NCBI GenBank assembly: GCA_019720975.1
Contig: JAGVSJ010000002.1
Location: 1 to 64,000, forward strand
Reading direction: 5' to 3'
Source: Candidatus Sysuiplasma superficiale
GTDB taxonomy: Archaea; Thermoplasmatota; Thermoplasmata; Sysuiplasmatales; Sysuiplasmataceae
Length of the DNA: 64,000 nucleotides
A program made the translations under genes and the position numbers. Below the pieces are notes generated by a model that worked only from the letters and a program-made list of their open reading frames with translations, searched no databases and was not told where the DNA came from. The stretch's first letter is position 1. Each line of letters opens with the position of its first letter. Below, one piece after another: positions 10,199-20,149 of this stretch.

Positions 10199-11418
10199 AT
10201 CTTTCATGGATTTCGGTTATAAGCATAAAAACAATTGTGAGGGTGATCATTCTGCCCTTGCCTCAAATGTCTGAAAAACCGCTACTTCTTGAGACTTCTG
10301 GCGGCATGCTTCCTCTGTCCTATGTAATGGATGAAGACAAGGTCTATCTGATGGAATCAGGCAACAGCGCAAGGTGGCCTTCGTTTTGTCTGCGGCGCAG
10401 ACAGGTCGATTTTGAGATCGATGGAGTTCGTAAGAGCGGTGTGGTTTCGCTTGTGGTGAAGGAGGATGAAAGAAGAGATGTCATCGAGCGTTTCCTGCTC
10501 AAATACGGCAGTGATTACTTTTCAAAATTTTTCAGTGAAGGCTCAAGAATAATATGCATTGATCCAAAGGCAGCATTTCATCCTTCTGACAACAGCTATT
10601 ATGAATGGCTGGAGGAAGAATTTGACAGTGTTGCCGATAGCTATGATACACATATTTTCGGGAACAGAGTAAATCTGTTGCTGAGGAAGAGGTCTCTGGA
10701 AACACTCAGGAATTATCTGAAGAGAGGCGATTGTATACTGGAGATCGGTTGCGGCACCGGTGCCGAGACTATCGAACTGCTGAGAGACGGTTATGAGATA
10801 TGTGCTGTTGACATTTCATCCAGGATGCTTGAAAATCTCAGAAGAAAGGCACAGAGTGAGGGGCTTGCGGAGAAACTTACACTCAGGAAGATGAGAGCTT
10901 CAGAACTCTCCTTTCTAAGGAAGGAAATGGGAGGTGATTCCTTTGATCTCTGTTATTCTACCTACGGCGCACTGAACTGTGAACCGGAATTGGAAAAACT
11001 GCCGTATGAAATAAGCGTGCTGCTCAAGCAGAACGGTTATTTTGTTGCCGGCGTCTACAACAGATTCTGCATTTCTGAGATTCTTTGCTATTCCATCTCA
11101 ATGAAATTCAACAGGCTCTTCTGGAGGTTGGGCAATCCGATTCCAGAAGGCAGGTCAAGATTCTGTATCGACGTCTATGCATTCAGTTTCGGTGAGTTCA
11201 GCAACCTTTTTGAGCAGCATTTCGAAGCGCTGGATGTAAGGGGTGTGCCCGTGCTGTTGCCTCCGTCCAATTTCAAACTTCCCATCTCTCTGATGGAAAG
11301 GAGATTCGGCAAGCTTGAGAATATCGACAAGGCCCTGTCCGGTGTATGGCCGTTGAACCTTCTTGGCGATCACTTTATTGTCGTTATGGCCAACAGGAAA
11401 AAGAGATTGAGGGAATAG
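10195..11418 (+). CDS. class I SAM-dependent methyltransferase with N-terminal extra domain
   Basis: ILEIGCGTGAETIELLRDGYEICAVDISSRML; N-terminal ~100 aa is separate. Start may be the ATG at about 10270 (MSEKPLLLETSGG). Confidence 0.8.
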   Translation: MNLSWISVISIKTIVRVIILPLPQMSEKPLLLETSGGMLPLSYVMDEDKVYLMESGNSARWPSFCLRRRQVDFEIDGVRKSGVVSLVVKEDERRDVIERFLLKYGSDYFSKFFSEGSRIICIDPKAAFHPSDNSYYEWLEEEFDSVADSYDTHIFGNRVNLLLRKRSLETLRNYLKRGDCILEIGCGTGAETIELLRDGYEICAVDISSRMLENLRRKAQSEGLAEKLTLRKMRASELSFLRKEMGGDSFDLCYSTYGALNCEPELEKLPYEISVLLKQNGYFVAGVYNRFCISEILCYSISMKFNRLFWRLGNPIPEGRSRFCIDVYAFSFGEFSNLFEQHFEALDVRGVPVLLPPSNFKLPISLMERRFGKLENIDKALSGVWPLNLLGDHFIVVMANRKKRLRE

Positions 11419-11544
11419 GGCAAGCCGGACTCCGTGTGAATTCTATCAACATGAATCACGAAACCTAAATAAAGTATCTCAGGCCGTTCAACCTGTTGTG
11501 TCTTCTTCCGTGAGCGGAGGTTATCCCAGGGCATCCCCAATTCA

Positions 11545-12270
11545 TCACCGATCTTTTCCAAGTTTTACAAACGAATGCGGAATGAAGCCGAACGGATGTG
11601 CTATGCCCGAAATTCCAACGAAAATCTTCGAAGGAAGGGTGTTCAGTATAGAATAATCCTCAAGACCACAAACCCTCTCCTCAATTATTTTGAAACCTGC
11701 ATCCCTCACAAGCCTTCTGAAATACCTCTTTGAATAGAAATACTCATCAAAGTTCGAGCGCAGGATCTGCCTGATTCCCTTGATCTTTTGGCCTGCCTGC
11801 CGGGAAGCCTTCTCACAGTCATGGTCAATATAATCAATGACAGAGGCCAGAGATCCTGAGTGAAAATAGCTGATTATCGCTACACCGTCATCCGTCATGA
11901 CACGTTTTAACTCCCTAAGTAAAGTTCCCGGATCGCTTAGAAAGTTGAAAACACGGACCATAATTACGACGTCGAACGATGCATCAATCGCAGGGATGGA
12001 CATCATATCCCCACATATCCTGTTAAATGCTGCCAATCGCTTCACCTGGCCGCATTTTTTCAGGAAATCATTGATTCGGTCAAGAGCGAAGTATTCCCCG
12101 CAGTAATCCGAGATGATGCTTCCTATTCGCCCATTTCCGGCGCCCAATTCCAGCACCCTATTCCTGCGATTTTCCTCAAGCATTGAGAGTATGATTCCGC
12201 ACTCGACTTCTGTCACCTTATCTCTGCCGCGCCACAATTTTTCAAAGTCCAGTCTGGAATAATCGTTCAT
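11545..12270 (-). CDS. class I SAM-dependent methyltransferase
   Basis: RVLELGAGNGRIGSIISDYCGEYFALDRI...ASFDVVIMVRVFNFLSDPGTLLRELKRVM. Confidence 0.82.
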   Translation of the reverse strand: MNDYSRLDFEKLWRGRDKVTEVECGIILSMLEENRRNRVLELGAGNGRIGSIISDYCGEYFALDRINDFLKKCGQVKRLAAFNRICGDMMSIPAIDASFDVVIMVRVFNFLSDPGTLLRELKRVMTDDGVAIISYFHSGSLASVIDYIDHDCEKASRQAGQKIKGIRQILRSNFDEYFYSKRYFRRLVRDAGFKIIEERVCGLEDYSILNTLPSKIFVGISGIAHPFGFIPHSFVKLGKDR

Positions 12271-12576
12271 GCACTTTGGGTTATGAATCGAAAGTTTAGC
12301 TATTTTACATGTCCTGCCCAGTGCTGATAATGAAGCAGCAGGAAGATCCGCCGATATTCCCGCTGCTGTTCTGTTTTGATTTATTGAGCATCTGTATCAC
12401 AGCAGGAGAATTGCAATCAGCACACCGGTTCGATTGCAGGGCAGGTATGTTTGTGTTCTCTGCCCTTCCATATTGCAGGCTATCAATAAATCGTATCTCG
12501 GCGGACTGTGCCTGTTTAACGGGCAAATGGATGGCGAAGGAAGCTGCTCAAATTTAAATAAACAGTGTTTGATGCT

Positions 12577-13875
12577 ATGCGCATGCCGGTCGAAGAGGAA
12601 ATCGCTTCCTTTGTCACGGATCTCAGGTTCAGCGATCTTGACGAACGTGTTATAAATGAGGTGAAGAGGAGAATAATCGATTCTTTCGGCGTCGCAATTG
12701 CCTCACTGAACTCCCCTCCTTCGGACGCTTTCAGCGGTATGCTAAAACTGAATCACGGTGAGGCGAGGGTAATAGGTAACGGCTCTTCTTCGCCTGAAGC
12801 AGCCTCATTCTACAACACATTACTGATACGTTATCTGGATTTCAATGATACATACCTTTCAAGGGAGCCTCTGCACCCGAGCGACATGCTGGGATGCCTT
12901 CTTTCCGTAGGTTCTCTGATGAGAGCGGACTGCAAATCACTCATAACATCTATGGTTGCGGGATATGAGGTAAGTATGAGGCTCTGCGATTCTGCATCCC
13001 TTCGCAAGCACGGGTTTGACCATGTGAATTTTCTCCAGATCGGAATGGCCGCGGCTCTATCCAAAATGCTCAATTTCAATGAGAAGCAGGTAGTGAATGC
13101 AATCTCAATAGCCACCGTGCCACATATCGCGCTGAGGGAAAGCAGGGTTGGCGGCCTCTCCATGTGGAAGGCAGGCGCCGCCGCAAATTCGAGCAGGAAT
13201 GCAACTTTTGCTGCGCTCGCAACAATGAACGGATTCACTGCTCCCCCTGCGCCTATTTCCGGCAAATTCGGTATGAAGAATACCGTCATCCCGGATATGG
13301 ATATGACAGTATTCAGGAATATGGATAGAGCGGACGCAATAATGCGATCTTATATCAAGAAATATCCTGTAGAATATCATGCACAGTCGGCAGTCGAAAT
13401 TGCCTTGCGCCTCCATTCGAAGGTGAAGCCGGGTGAAATTTCCAGGATTGAGGTGGAAACATACGAGGCAGGCAAATCCATACTGGCCGATGAGGAAAAA
13501 TGGCATCCGGAAAACAGGGAAACAGCAGATCACAGTCTTCCGTTTGTTGTTGCTGCCGCCATCGCGTCAGGAAATTTCTGGCTCGACACTTACAGACTGA
13601 TCGGAGACGGGAAGGTAAGTGAACTCATGAAAAAGATTGAGGTTAGGGAAAGAAGGGATTTCACCGAGGCATATCCTTCGACTCTTCCCACAAGAATCGT
13701 TGTCCACTCCTCCGAAGGAATATACCAGGAGGAAATGGAAGTGCCGGAGGGGCACAGCAGGCTTCCCCTGTCAGATGAGGCACTGCGCAGGAAGTTCGTC
13801 CTGCTGACAGGGGATGGTGGTCTGTTTGAGAAGCTCCGTTCATGTGAAAAACTCAAGGTGGATCAGATTGTCTGA
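12577..13875 (+). CDS. prpD: MmgE/PrpD family protein (2-methylcitrate dehydratase-like)
   Basis: RIIDSFGVAIASLNSPPSDA..., LLIRYLDFNDTYLSREPLHPSDMLG, AVEIALRLHSKVKPGEISRIEVETY; TATA tttaaata about 25 bp upstream. Confidence 0.85.
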   Translation: MRMPVEEEIASFVTDLRFSDLDERVINEVKRRIIDSFGVAIASLNSPPSDAFSGMLKLNHGEARVIGNGSSSPEAASFYNTLLIRYLDFNDTYLSREPLHPSDMLGCLLSVGSLMRADCKSLITSMVAGYEVSMRLCDSASLRKHGFDHVNFLQIGMAAALSKMLNFNEKQVVNAISIATVPHIALRESRVGGLSMWKAGAAANSSRNATFAALATMNGFTAPPAPISGKFGMKNTVIPDMDMTVFRNMDRADAIMRSYIKKYPVEYHAQSAVEIALRLHSKVKPGEISRIEVETYEAGKSILADEEKWHPENRETADHSLPFVVAAAIASGNFWLDTYRLIGDGKVSELMKKIEVRERRDFTEAYPSTLPTRIVVHSSEGIYQEEMEVPEGHSRLPLSDEALRRKFVLLTGDGGLFEKLRSCEKLKVDQIV

Positions 13876-14749
13876 ACTGTTGAAGGAAAAGTTCATGGTG
13901 GTACCTGGCGTTTTCAACCCATTTACGGCTCTTCAGGCTGAAAGGGCCGGCTTCAGGGCTGCCTATCTTTCAGGCGGAGCGCTCACGTCCTCAATGGGAA
14001 TACCGGACATAGGCCTAATATCTCTCAGGGAACTGAGCGATGCTGTCCGTCAGATAAGAGAAGTGACCGACATACCCCTTATTGTCGATGCCGACACCGG
14101 TTTTGGAAACGCGCTCAGTGTATGGAGGACTGTCAGGGTTTTGGAGGAATCGGGTGCCGATGCAATACAGATCGAAGACCAGAAGGCACCAAAGAGGTGC
14201 GGCCACCTCGAGGGTAAGGAACTGATTGATGCAGAGGAAATGGGTCAAAAGATAAGGGCTGCTGTGGATGCCAGGAGGAATGCTCTGATAATTGCTCGCA
14301 CAGATGCAAGGGCAGTCGAAGGAATGGAAGGCGCAATCAACAGGGCAAGAAAATATTACGACAGCGGAGCAGACATCATTTTCCCTGAAGCACTGCTTTC
14401 AAGGCAGGAATTCAGCAGATTTTCAAAATCTGTCGACGCGCCACTTCTCGCCAATATGACAGAATTCGGCAAAACTCCATTGATCGACTCCTCTTTTTTC
14501 AGGAAGGCTGGTTACAGGTACGTCATATTTCCGGTAACCGCTTTCAGGGCAGCCGCACTCGCAGTGGAACATGCATTCACCGCCCTTGCCTCCGATGGTA
14601 CTCAGAGGGGAATCATTACTTCCCTGATGACCAGGGAAAAGCAGTATGAGATCATACGTTACCATGACTACGAACTGCTTGACCGGCAGATTTCATCGGA
14701 CGATGTTGGTGCAGGAAGAAGACGCCGCACCCGGCTGACGGGGAAGTGA
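13868..14749 (+). CDS. prpB: methylisocitrate lyase (isocitrate lyase/PEP mutase superfamily)
   Basis: VVPGVFNPFTALQAERAGFRAAYLSGGALTSSMGIPDIGL...PLIVDADTGFGNALSVWRTVRVLEESGADAIQIEDQKAPKRCGHLEGKELI. TTG start at 13868 preceded by AGGTGGATC. Confidence 0.88.
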   Translation: MSELLKEKFMVVPGVFNPFTALQAERAGFRAAYLSGGALTSSMGIPDIGLISLRELSDAVRQIREVTDIPLIVDADTGFGNALSVWRTVRVLEESGADAIQIEDQKAPKRCGHLEGKELIDAEEMGQKIRAAVDARRNALIIARTDARAVEGMEGAINRARKYYDSGADIIFPEALLSRQEFSRFSKSVDAPLLANMTEFGKTPLIDSSFFRKAGYRYVIFPVTAFRAAALAVEHAFTALASDGTQRGIITSLMTREKQYEIIRYHDYELLDRQISSDDVGAGRRRRTRLTGK

Positions 14750-14843
14750 ATTGGTTGAAATGGACCACTTTTAATAACGAATCGACATTACCATTCGCAA
14801 CTGCAGACAGGTTTCATTGTCGCAACAAATGGAGGTAGAAAGA

Positions 14844-15974
14844 ATGAACATTAGCAACGGTCTGGAAGACGTTTACATAAAGAACACATCTATAACTTTC
14901 ATAGATGGTGAAAAAGGGATACTGCGCTATCGTGGATACGATATACATGAACTTGCGGAAAACTGCACATTCGAGGAGGTTGCCTATCTGATGATATTCG
15001 GCGAACTGCCGTCCAGGAATGAGCTTGTCTCCTTCTCCGGCACTGTGCAGAAGTCCTTCTCATTGCCTTCCTATGTTCTCAATGTCATTGACGCCCTCCC
15101 TCAGGATGCAGACATACTCTCTGTTTTTGAAACAGCATTTGCTGCATTCTCCTCGGAAGAAAGGAATTTCAGCTGGAGCAGGGAGGCCACTCTCGCGAAA
15201 GCGCCAGAAATTCTAGGCCATGCTGCCGCCGTGCTTGCTGCAGCTTACAGGCATAGCCAGGGGCTCAAATATAATCCTCCTCCGGCATCAGACAGTTATG
15301 CAAAGAGTTTTCTTTCAGCATCATTCGGAGCGGTACCGGAGAGAAAGATTGTGGACGCGATGAACAGATCACTTGTCCTGTACGCCGATCATGAGGTACC
15401 GGCTTCAACAACAGCCGCACTCGTTGCAAGCTCCACTCTTTCGGATATGTACTCGTCTATTGCAGCAGCTGTGGCAGCGCTTCGTGGCCCTCTCCATGGG
15501 GGTGCTGCCGAAGCAGCATACAGGCAATTCACTGAGATAGGCAGAGCTGAGAACACAGATGAATGGTTCAGTAAAAATATAATCCAGGGCAAAAAACGGC
15601 TTATGGGTTTCGGCCACCGTGTCTACAGGACATACGATCCGCGCATGGCAATTTTCAAGTCGATGGCTGCCTCGCTTGCGAAAGATGAAGAGGAAAGGAA
15701 TCTGCTGCGTATTGCTGAGAGACTTGAAAGGCTGGGAGTTGAAAAATTTTCCCCGAAGGGCATTTATCCAAATACCGACTTCTATTCAGGAATAGCATTC
15801 AGGTGCATTGGTTTCCCAGTCACAATGTTCACCTCACTGTTCGCTCTCTCAAGGACTGCCGGATGGATAGCACACATGTCCGAATACGTTGAAAATGGTG
15901 GCAGGATAATGAGGCCACGCGCAGTCTATATCGGCCACGGACCCAGGGAACTGCCCGGGGAAAAGGCACGCTGA
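14844..15974 (+). CDS. citrate synthase / 2-methylcitrate synthase
   Basis: SITFIDGEKGILRYRGYDIHELA, GPLHGGAAE, GFGHRVYRTYDPR, YPNTDFYSG; SD GGAGGT 7 nt before ATG 14844. Confidence 0.92.
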   Translation: MNISNGLEDVYIKNTSITFIDGEKGILRYRGYDIHELAENCTFEEVAYLMIFGELPSRNELVSFSGTVQKSFSLPSYVLNVIDALPQDADILSVFETAFAAFSSEERNFSWSREATLAKAPEILGHAAAVLAAAYRHSQGLKYNPPPASDSYAKSFLSASFGAVPERKIVDAMNRSLVLYADHEVPASTTAALVASSTLSDMYSSIAAAVAALRGPLHGGAAEAAYRQFTEIGRAENTDEWFSKNIIQGKKRLMGFGHRVYRTYDPRMAIFKSMAASLAKDEEERNLLRIAERLERLGVEKFSPKGIYPNTDFYSGIAFRCIGFPVTMFTSLFALSRTAGWIAHMSEYVENGGRIMRPRAVYIGHGPRELPGEKAR

Positions 15975-16058
15975 AATGCGAGGCATTCTTTAACACGCGT
16001 TTTGAGAAGTTTTTTAATCGTTACCGTACTAACTTCAGGCAGTATCAGAGTTGATTGT

Positions 16059-17327
16059 ATGTCGGATTCACTCACAGTGACGGATAACAGGACAGGAAAG
16101 CACTACGAATTCCCGATAAAGGACAGTACGATTGACGCAACAGATCTCAGGAAAATCAAAGTTTCGGACGATGATTTCGGTCTGATGTCCTTCGATCCGG
16201 GATTGAAAAATACTGCCGTATGCAGGAGCGCCATAACATTCATTGACGGAGAGAAAGGAATACTGCGGTACAGGGGATATCCAATTGAGGAGCTTGCAAG
16301 CAAATCGAGCTTTCTCGAGGTGAGCTTCCTGCTGCTCAACGGTGAACTTCCCTCCAAGACTGAACTGGATGGCTGGACGTCGGAAATAACCCTCCACACC
16401 ATGCTGAATGAAAATATAAAGAAGCTGATGGACGCCTTCCACTATGACGCGCACCCGATGGGTATGCTGATAAGCACAATTGCCGCTCTTTCTTCTTTCT
16501 ATCCCGAATCAAAGAACATATTCGATCCGGAAGTGAGGAGAAAACAGATCGTGAGGCTCATAGCAAAGATGCCCACGATTGCTGCCTTTGCACTGAAACA
16601 TTCCCGCGGCCTCCCTTATGTCTATCCTGATAATGAACTCAATTATACTGAAAATTTTCTGAACATGGTTTACAGGCCTTCGCACGGGACTCAATACAAA
16701 CCAGATCCGATTCTTGCGAAAGCCCTTGACACGCTTTTCATACTTCATGCAGACCATGAACAGAACTGCAGCACAAATGCGATGCGAGCTGTCGGGAGCG
16801 CTCAGTCAGATCCCTACAGCTGTGCGGCAGCAGCCGCAGCAGCACTGTACGGCCCTCTCCATGGGGGTGCAAACGAACAGGTGCTGAGGATGCTGCGGGA
16901 GATTGGAACGAAGGAGAAAATACCGCAGCTGATACAGCAGGTGAAGGAAGGAAAGAGGAAACTTATGGGATTCGGTCACAGGGTGTACAAGAATTTTGAT
17001 CCCCGCGGCAAGATAATAAAGAACATTGCCGAAGATGTCTTTCAGGTGACAGGAAGGAACCCATTGATTGATGTGGCGCTGGAACTGGAAAGGATAGCGC
17101 TTGAGGACGATTACTTCATTTCAAGGAAGCTCTATCCAAACGTTGATTTCTACTCAGGCATCATATATGAGGCGATGGGTTTTCCCACCTCGATGTTTCC
17201 TGTCCTTTTTGCAGTCGGCAGGATGCCAGGGTGGCTCGCTCAGTGGCAGGAAATGGTGACCGATGATGAACAGAAACTCGTAAGGCCAAGACAGATATAT
17301 ACAGGCCATCAGAAGAGGACAATCTGA
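16059..17327 (+). CDS. gltA: citrate synthase
   Basis: AITFIDGEKGILRYRGYPIEELA, ADHEQNCSTNAMR, GPLHGGANEQ, GFGHRVYKNFDPRG, YPNVDFYSG. Confidence 0.93.
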   Translation: MSDSLTVTDNRTGKHYEFPIKDSTIDATDLRKIKVSDDDFGLMSFDPGLKNTAVCRSAITFIDGEKGILRYRGYPIEELASKSSFLEVSFLLLNGELPSKTELDGWTSEITLHTMLNENIKKLMDAFHYDAHPMGMLISTIAALSSFYPESKNIFDPEVRRKQIVRLIAKMPTIAAFALKHSRGLPYVYPDNELNYTENFLNMVYRPSHGTQYKPDPILAKALDTLFILHADHEQNCSTNAMRAVGSAQSDPYSCAAAAAAALYGPLHGGANEQVLRMLREIGTKEKIPQLIQQVKEGKRKLMGFGHRVYKNFDPRGKIIKNIAEDVFQVTGRNPLIDVALELERIALEDDYFISRKLYPNVDFYSGIIYEAMGFPTSMFPVLFAVGRMPGWLAQWQEMVTDDEQKLVRPRQIYTGHQKRTI

Positions 17328-17342
17328 CATCTACGGGTCCCT

Positions 17343-17516
17343 TCAGTATTTGAATTTGCTGCTCCAAATACAAATGCCCCGTGCATCCAATGGAAGGATT
17401 CTGCCGGAAGCATCTTCGCGCGCCTGAATCAGGTAAAGCTTCTCCATGCCTTTCACTGACTTGTCTCTGTCGATGTTCAGGATATTCGCTGTGTAATTCA
17501 TCCCCCTGCCAGTCAT
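17343..17516 (-). CDS. possible 57-aa small protein
   Basis: Hand-translated MTGRGMNYTANILNIDRDKSVKGMEKLYLIQAREDASGRILPLDARGICIWSSKFKY; below the ORF-track cut-off, in an otherwise empty ~550-bp gap. Confidence 0.3.
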   Translation of the reverse strand: MTGRGMNYTANILNIDRDKSVKGMEKLYLIQAREDASGRILPLDARGICIWSSKFKY

Positions 17517-17881
17517 GCGTAGCCTTTTACCGAAAGGTGCTGTTGATGCGACGAAGGGTTTTTCACACTACCAGAGGCCTGCCCGCAGACACCATCCACC
17601 CACTGCCTTTGCTGCCTGCATTCGGCGTGTAGCCCGCATGTCTGGTGTGGTCTGGGCATGTGCTTTGCTTCGCTATATGAGCCAGCATGACACCGTTCAG
17701 TCAGATCTGCTAACTATACCTATTTAGTGCGCTCTTCTGCTATACGGACAACACTTTCTGCCAGAAAGGCATACCGTCACAAGGAACGCCTGCAGTATGT
17801 TAACAGGAATATTGCGAGCCTTGAGCGCCGGCTATTCCCACCTGGCACCCAGGAAGGAGGCCGGCGATGTGCATCCCGCTT

Positions 17882-18301
17882 TCAGCTTGAGGCGTTCTTC
17901 TTTCTCTCTTTCATTCTTCCGTGGTGGCCGGGCTTGTGGTACTCGAAGCCAAGTATGAAGTCAGTGAGACCGAATACGATAAGGGCGTATGCAAGATACG
18001 GGAGCATGTCCGTCCTCGATGTGTACAGCAGGAATGCGATACCAAGTATCAGCGCTGTGCCCACAAGAGAAAGAGCGAATGCTTCATATTCCCTCTCCCT
18101 GAAGTAATGCTCCTCGATGAACGCGATGAATATTGAGCCAACAGCAAGCACCCACAGCGGTTCTTCAGTAGTAAGTGACGCGCCTGAGATGGCAATGTGA
18201 ATTGAGAGCGCACCCAGGGCTGCCGCAAGTGCAAAGGGGAAAATGACAAGCACACCACGAGCAAGATAGAGCAGACCTCCGAAGAGCATTGATACTTTCA
18301 T
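17882..18301 (-). CDS. small multi-pass membrane protein
   Basis: MKVSMLFGGLLYLARGVLVIFPFALAAALGALSI...; start at 18301 chosen from a TATA-like gttattt about 28 bp upstream; ORF itself extends to 18595. Confidence 0.65.
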   Translation of the reverse strand: MKVSMLFGGLLYLARGVLVIFPFALAAALGALSIHIAISGASLTTEEPLWVLAVGSIFIAFIEEHYFREREYEAFALSLVGTALILGIAFLLYTSRTDMLPYLAYALIVFGLTDFILGFEYHKPGHHGRMKERKKNASS

Positions 18302-18593
18302 TTCGCTGTACGGATCACATTGGTGCAAATAACTGTTTTGCTGAAAGGCAGATCGCCCATCGAATCCAGAGCTTCGTACGGTCCGGAAGCCACTTTCGCC
18401 GGTTTTTGAAGGCGGAGTTTTTATGTCCATGGCTTTGATTGTGACCATTGTGTCTGCCATTCCGCTCCTTTCCGGAGACATTTCGGTTGTCTCCACCTCC
18501 ACATTCGGGTCTGCAGCCATATGCCGGATGCCCCTTTTGTTTTTACGCACGCGCTGTCCGTTGGTTTCCGTCTCACGCACGGCGGTGTAAAAC

Positions 18594-19106
18594 ATGGCTC
18601 GGGGAAGTCAGTGTAAAGCTTCCTTTTTCTATTTTGTCCGTCACGGAGACTATTCAGTCGAGGACCCGAATGGTGACGGGCGGTTAACCGAAAAAGGTGC
18701 AGCACAGGTTTCCGGTGCGGCCTCTCTTCTCCGCTCTCTTCATGGCTCCTTCAGTGTTATAGCCTGTTCCCCCCTCAGGCGCGCGATAGAATCTGCGCAT
18801 ATGATATCCTCCGCCGTTAGTGCAGAAGTTGTGATTGAGGAATCGCTTGAACCTGAGGGAGACCCTGCAGGCGCACTGGCCGGACTGTATATGAAGAGAG
18901 GCGGGCCGATGATCGTTGTGGGTCATCAGCCGTCACTTTCGCGTGCAATCGCAGGTCTCTGCAACGATCTTGAAACAAAGCGAAAAATTGAGAAGGGCGG
19001 TATCGCATGTGTATATGCAGAGATCCGTGGCGGAAGCCTCGCATGCAGTCTCAGATGGATTCTGACGCCTGATGGAGTAAGGTCCGCAAGGGATAATCAC
19101 GCCTGA
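18594..19106 (+). CDS. histidine phosphatase family protein (SixA-like)
   Basis: FYFVRHGDYS...LTEKGAAQVSGAASLL...VIACSPLRRAIESAHMI...MIVVGHQPSLSRAIAGL. Confidence 0.85.
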   Translation: MARGSQCKASFFYFVRHGDYSVEDPNGDGRLTEKGAAQVSGAASLLRSLHGSFSVIACSPLRRAIESAHMISSAVSAEVVIEESLEPEGDPAGALAGLYMKRGGPMIVVGHQPSLSRAIAGLCNDLETKRKIEKGGIACVYAEIRGGSLACSLRWILTPDGVRSARDNHA

Positions 19107-19185
19107 GGATCGTTCAAACCATTCACCTGCGCCATTAAATGAAAATCATATGCCTTCTAAAGCGAACCTTGAGCGGAATGCGATT

Positions 19186-19965
19186 CTAAGAGGCGTCCGA
19201 TCTACCTATTATGCCGGAGAGCATGTTGGGGTAGTTTGATGAAATGCTGTCGGGCCTGAGCTCTAACAGTTTTCTGGCATCCTCCTCCCTGTCTACGACC
19301 CACGGGTGGACAGAATAGCCTTTTCTGTGAGCGATGTGCACGGATTCCGCCTTCATCTTTTCCCACCTCGGAAATACAGACGTGATGCCGAAGTCATCCA
19401 GTATTTCCAGATATTCCTCCGGCGGATCCACTATCAGAAGACCTGTTTTGAGCTCATTGTCTAGTTCAGAAATCTTCTGCAGAAGGGACGGATTAAAGGC
19501 AATGAATACTGTCCTCTCCTTCCATCTGCTTTCACTTTCAACAGCGTTCACGATCCTTTCTTCAATTCCTTCGTAGAACTCCGATCCGTGTTTTATCTCC
19601 ACCACAGCTATATTGTTCCTGCATACCAGTTCAAGCGCTTCCTCGAGTGTCGGTACCTTCTCCCCCCTGAATTTTGATGAAAACCAGCTTCCTGCGTCCA
19701 GTTTCCTCAGTGTCTTAATATCTGTCGAGTTGACCATGCCTTTTCCATCCGTCGTTCTGTCAAGCAGTTCATCATGTATCACAACCGGATGACCGTCAGA
19801 AGTCTGGTGCACATCGAATTCAATCGCATCTGCGCCCATTTCAATGGCAAGCGAAAATGATGACAGTGTATTTTCCGGAGCGAGACCCGAAGCCCCCCTG
19901 TGTCCTACTATGAAAGGTCTTCTTCCGTCAGTCGCCGGTGAAAGGAACAGATCTATCGCACTCAT
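19186..19965 (-). CDS. glycerophosphodiester phosphodiesterase
   Basis: FIVGHRGASGLAPENTLSSFSLAIEMGADAIEFDVHQTSDGHPVVIHDELLDRTTDGKG. Confidence 0.93.
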   Translation of the reverse strand: MSAIDLFLSPATDGRRPFIVGHRGASGLAPENTLSSFSLAIEMGADAIEFDVHQTSDGHPVVIHDELLDRTTDGKGMVNSTDIKTLRKLDAGSWFSSKFRGEKVPTLEEALELVCRNNIAVVEIKHGSEFYEGIEERIVNAVESESRWKERTVFIAFNPSLLQKISELDNELKTGLLIVDPPEEYLEILDDFGITSVFPRWEKMKAESVHIAHRKGYSVHPWVVDREEDARKLLELRPDSISSNYPNMLSGIIGRSDAS

Positions 19966-20149
19966 TCCGCTGCACTTCCATATCGGGTTTGCTGAATTTA
20001 ATGGAATTTAATACTTAACATTTGTGAGCGCCTCAGTAACCGAGTGTGCCCTGTCGGCCCCGTGTGCATTCCCGATTCAAATCTCAAAATATAAAAACAA
20101 GGACAATGTACGTGCACATGATTAGACAGAAAAAGAAGATGAACGGTAA

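Noticed and set aside
12305-12557. ORFs on both strands between methyltransferase and prpD
   Set aside because: Mutually overlapping, no recognisable motifs; region better explained as promoter/intergenic.
20030-20100. Possible tRNA (cccgattcaaatctc) upstream of gapN
   Set aside because: No acceptor or anticodon stem pairs found.
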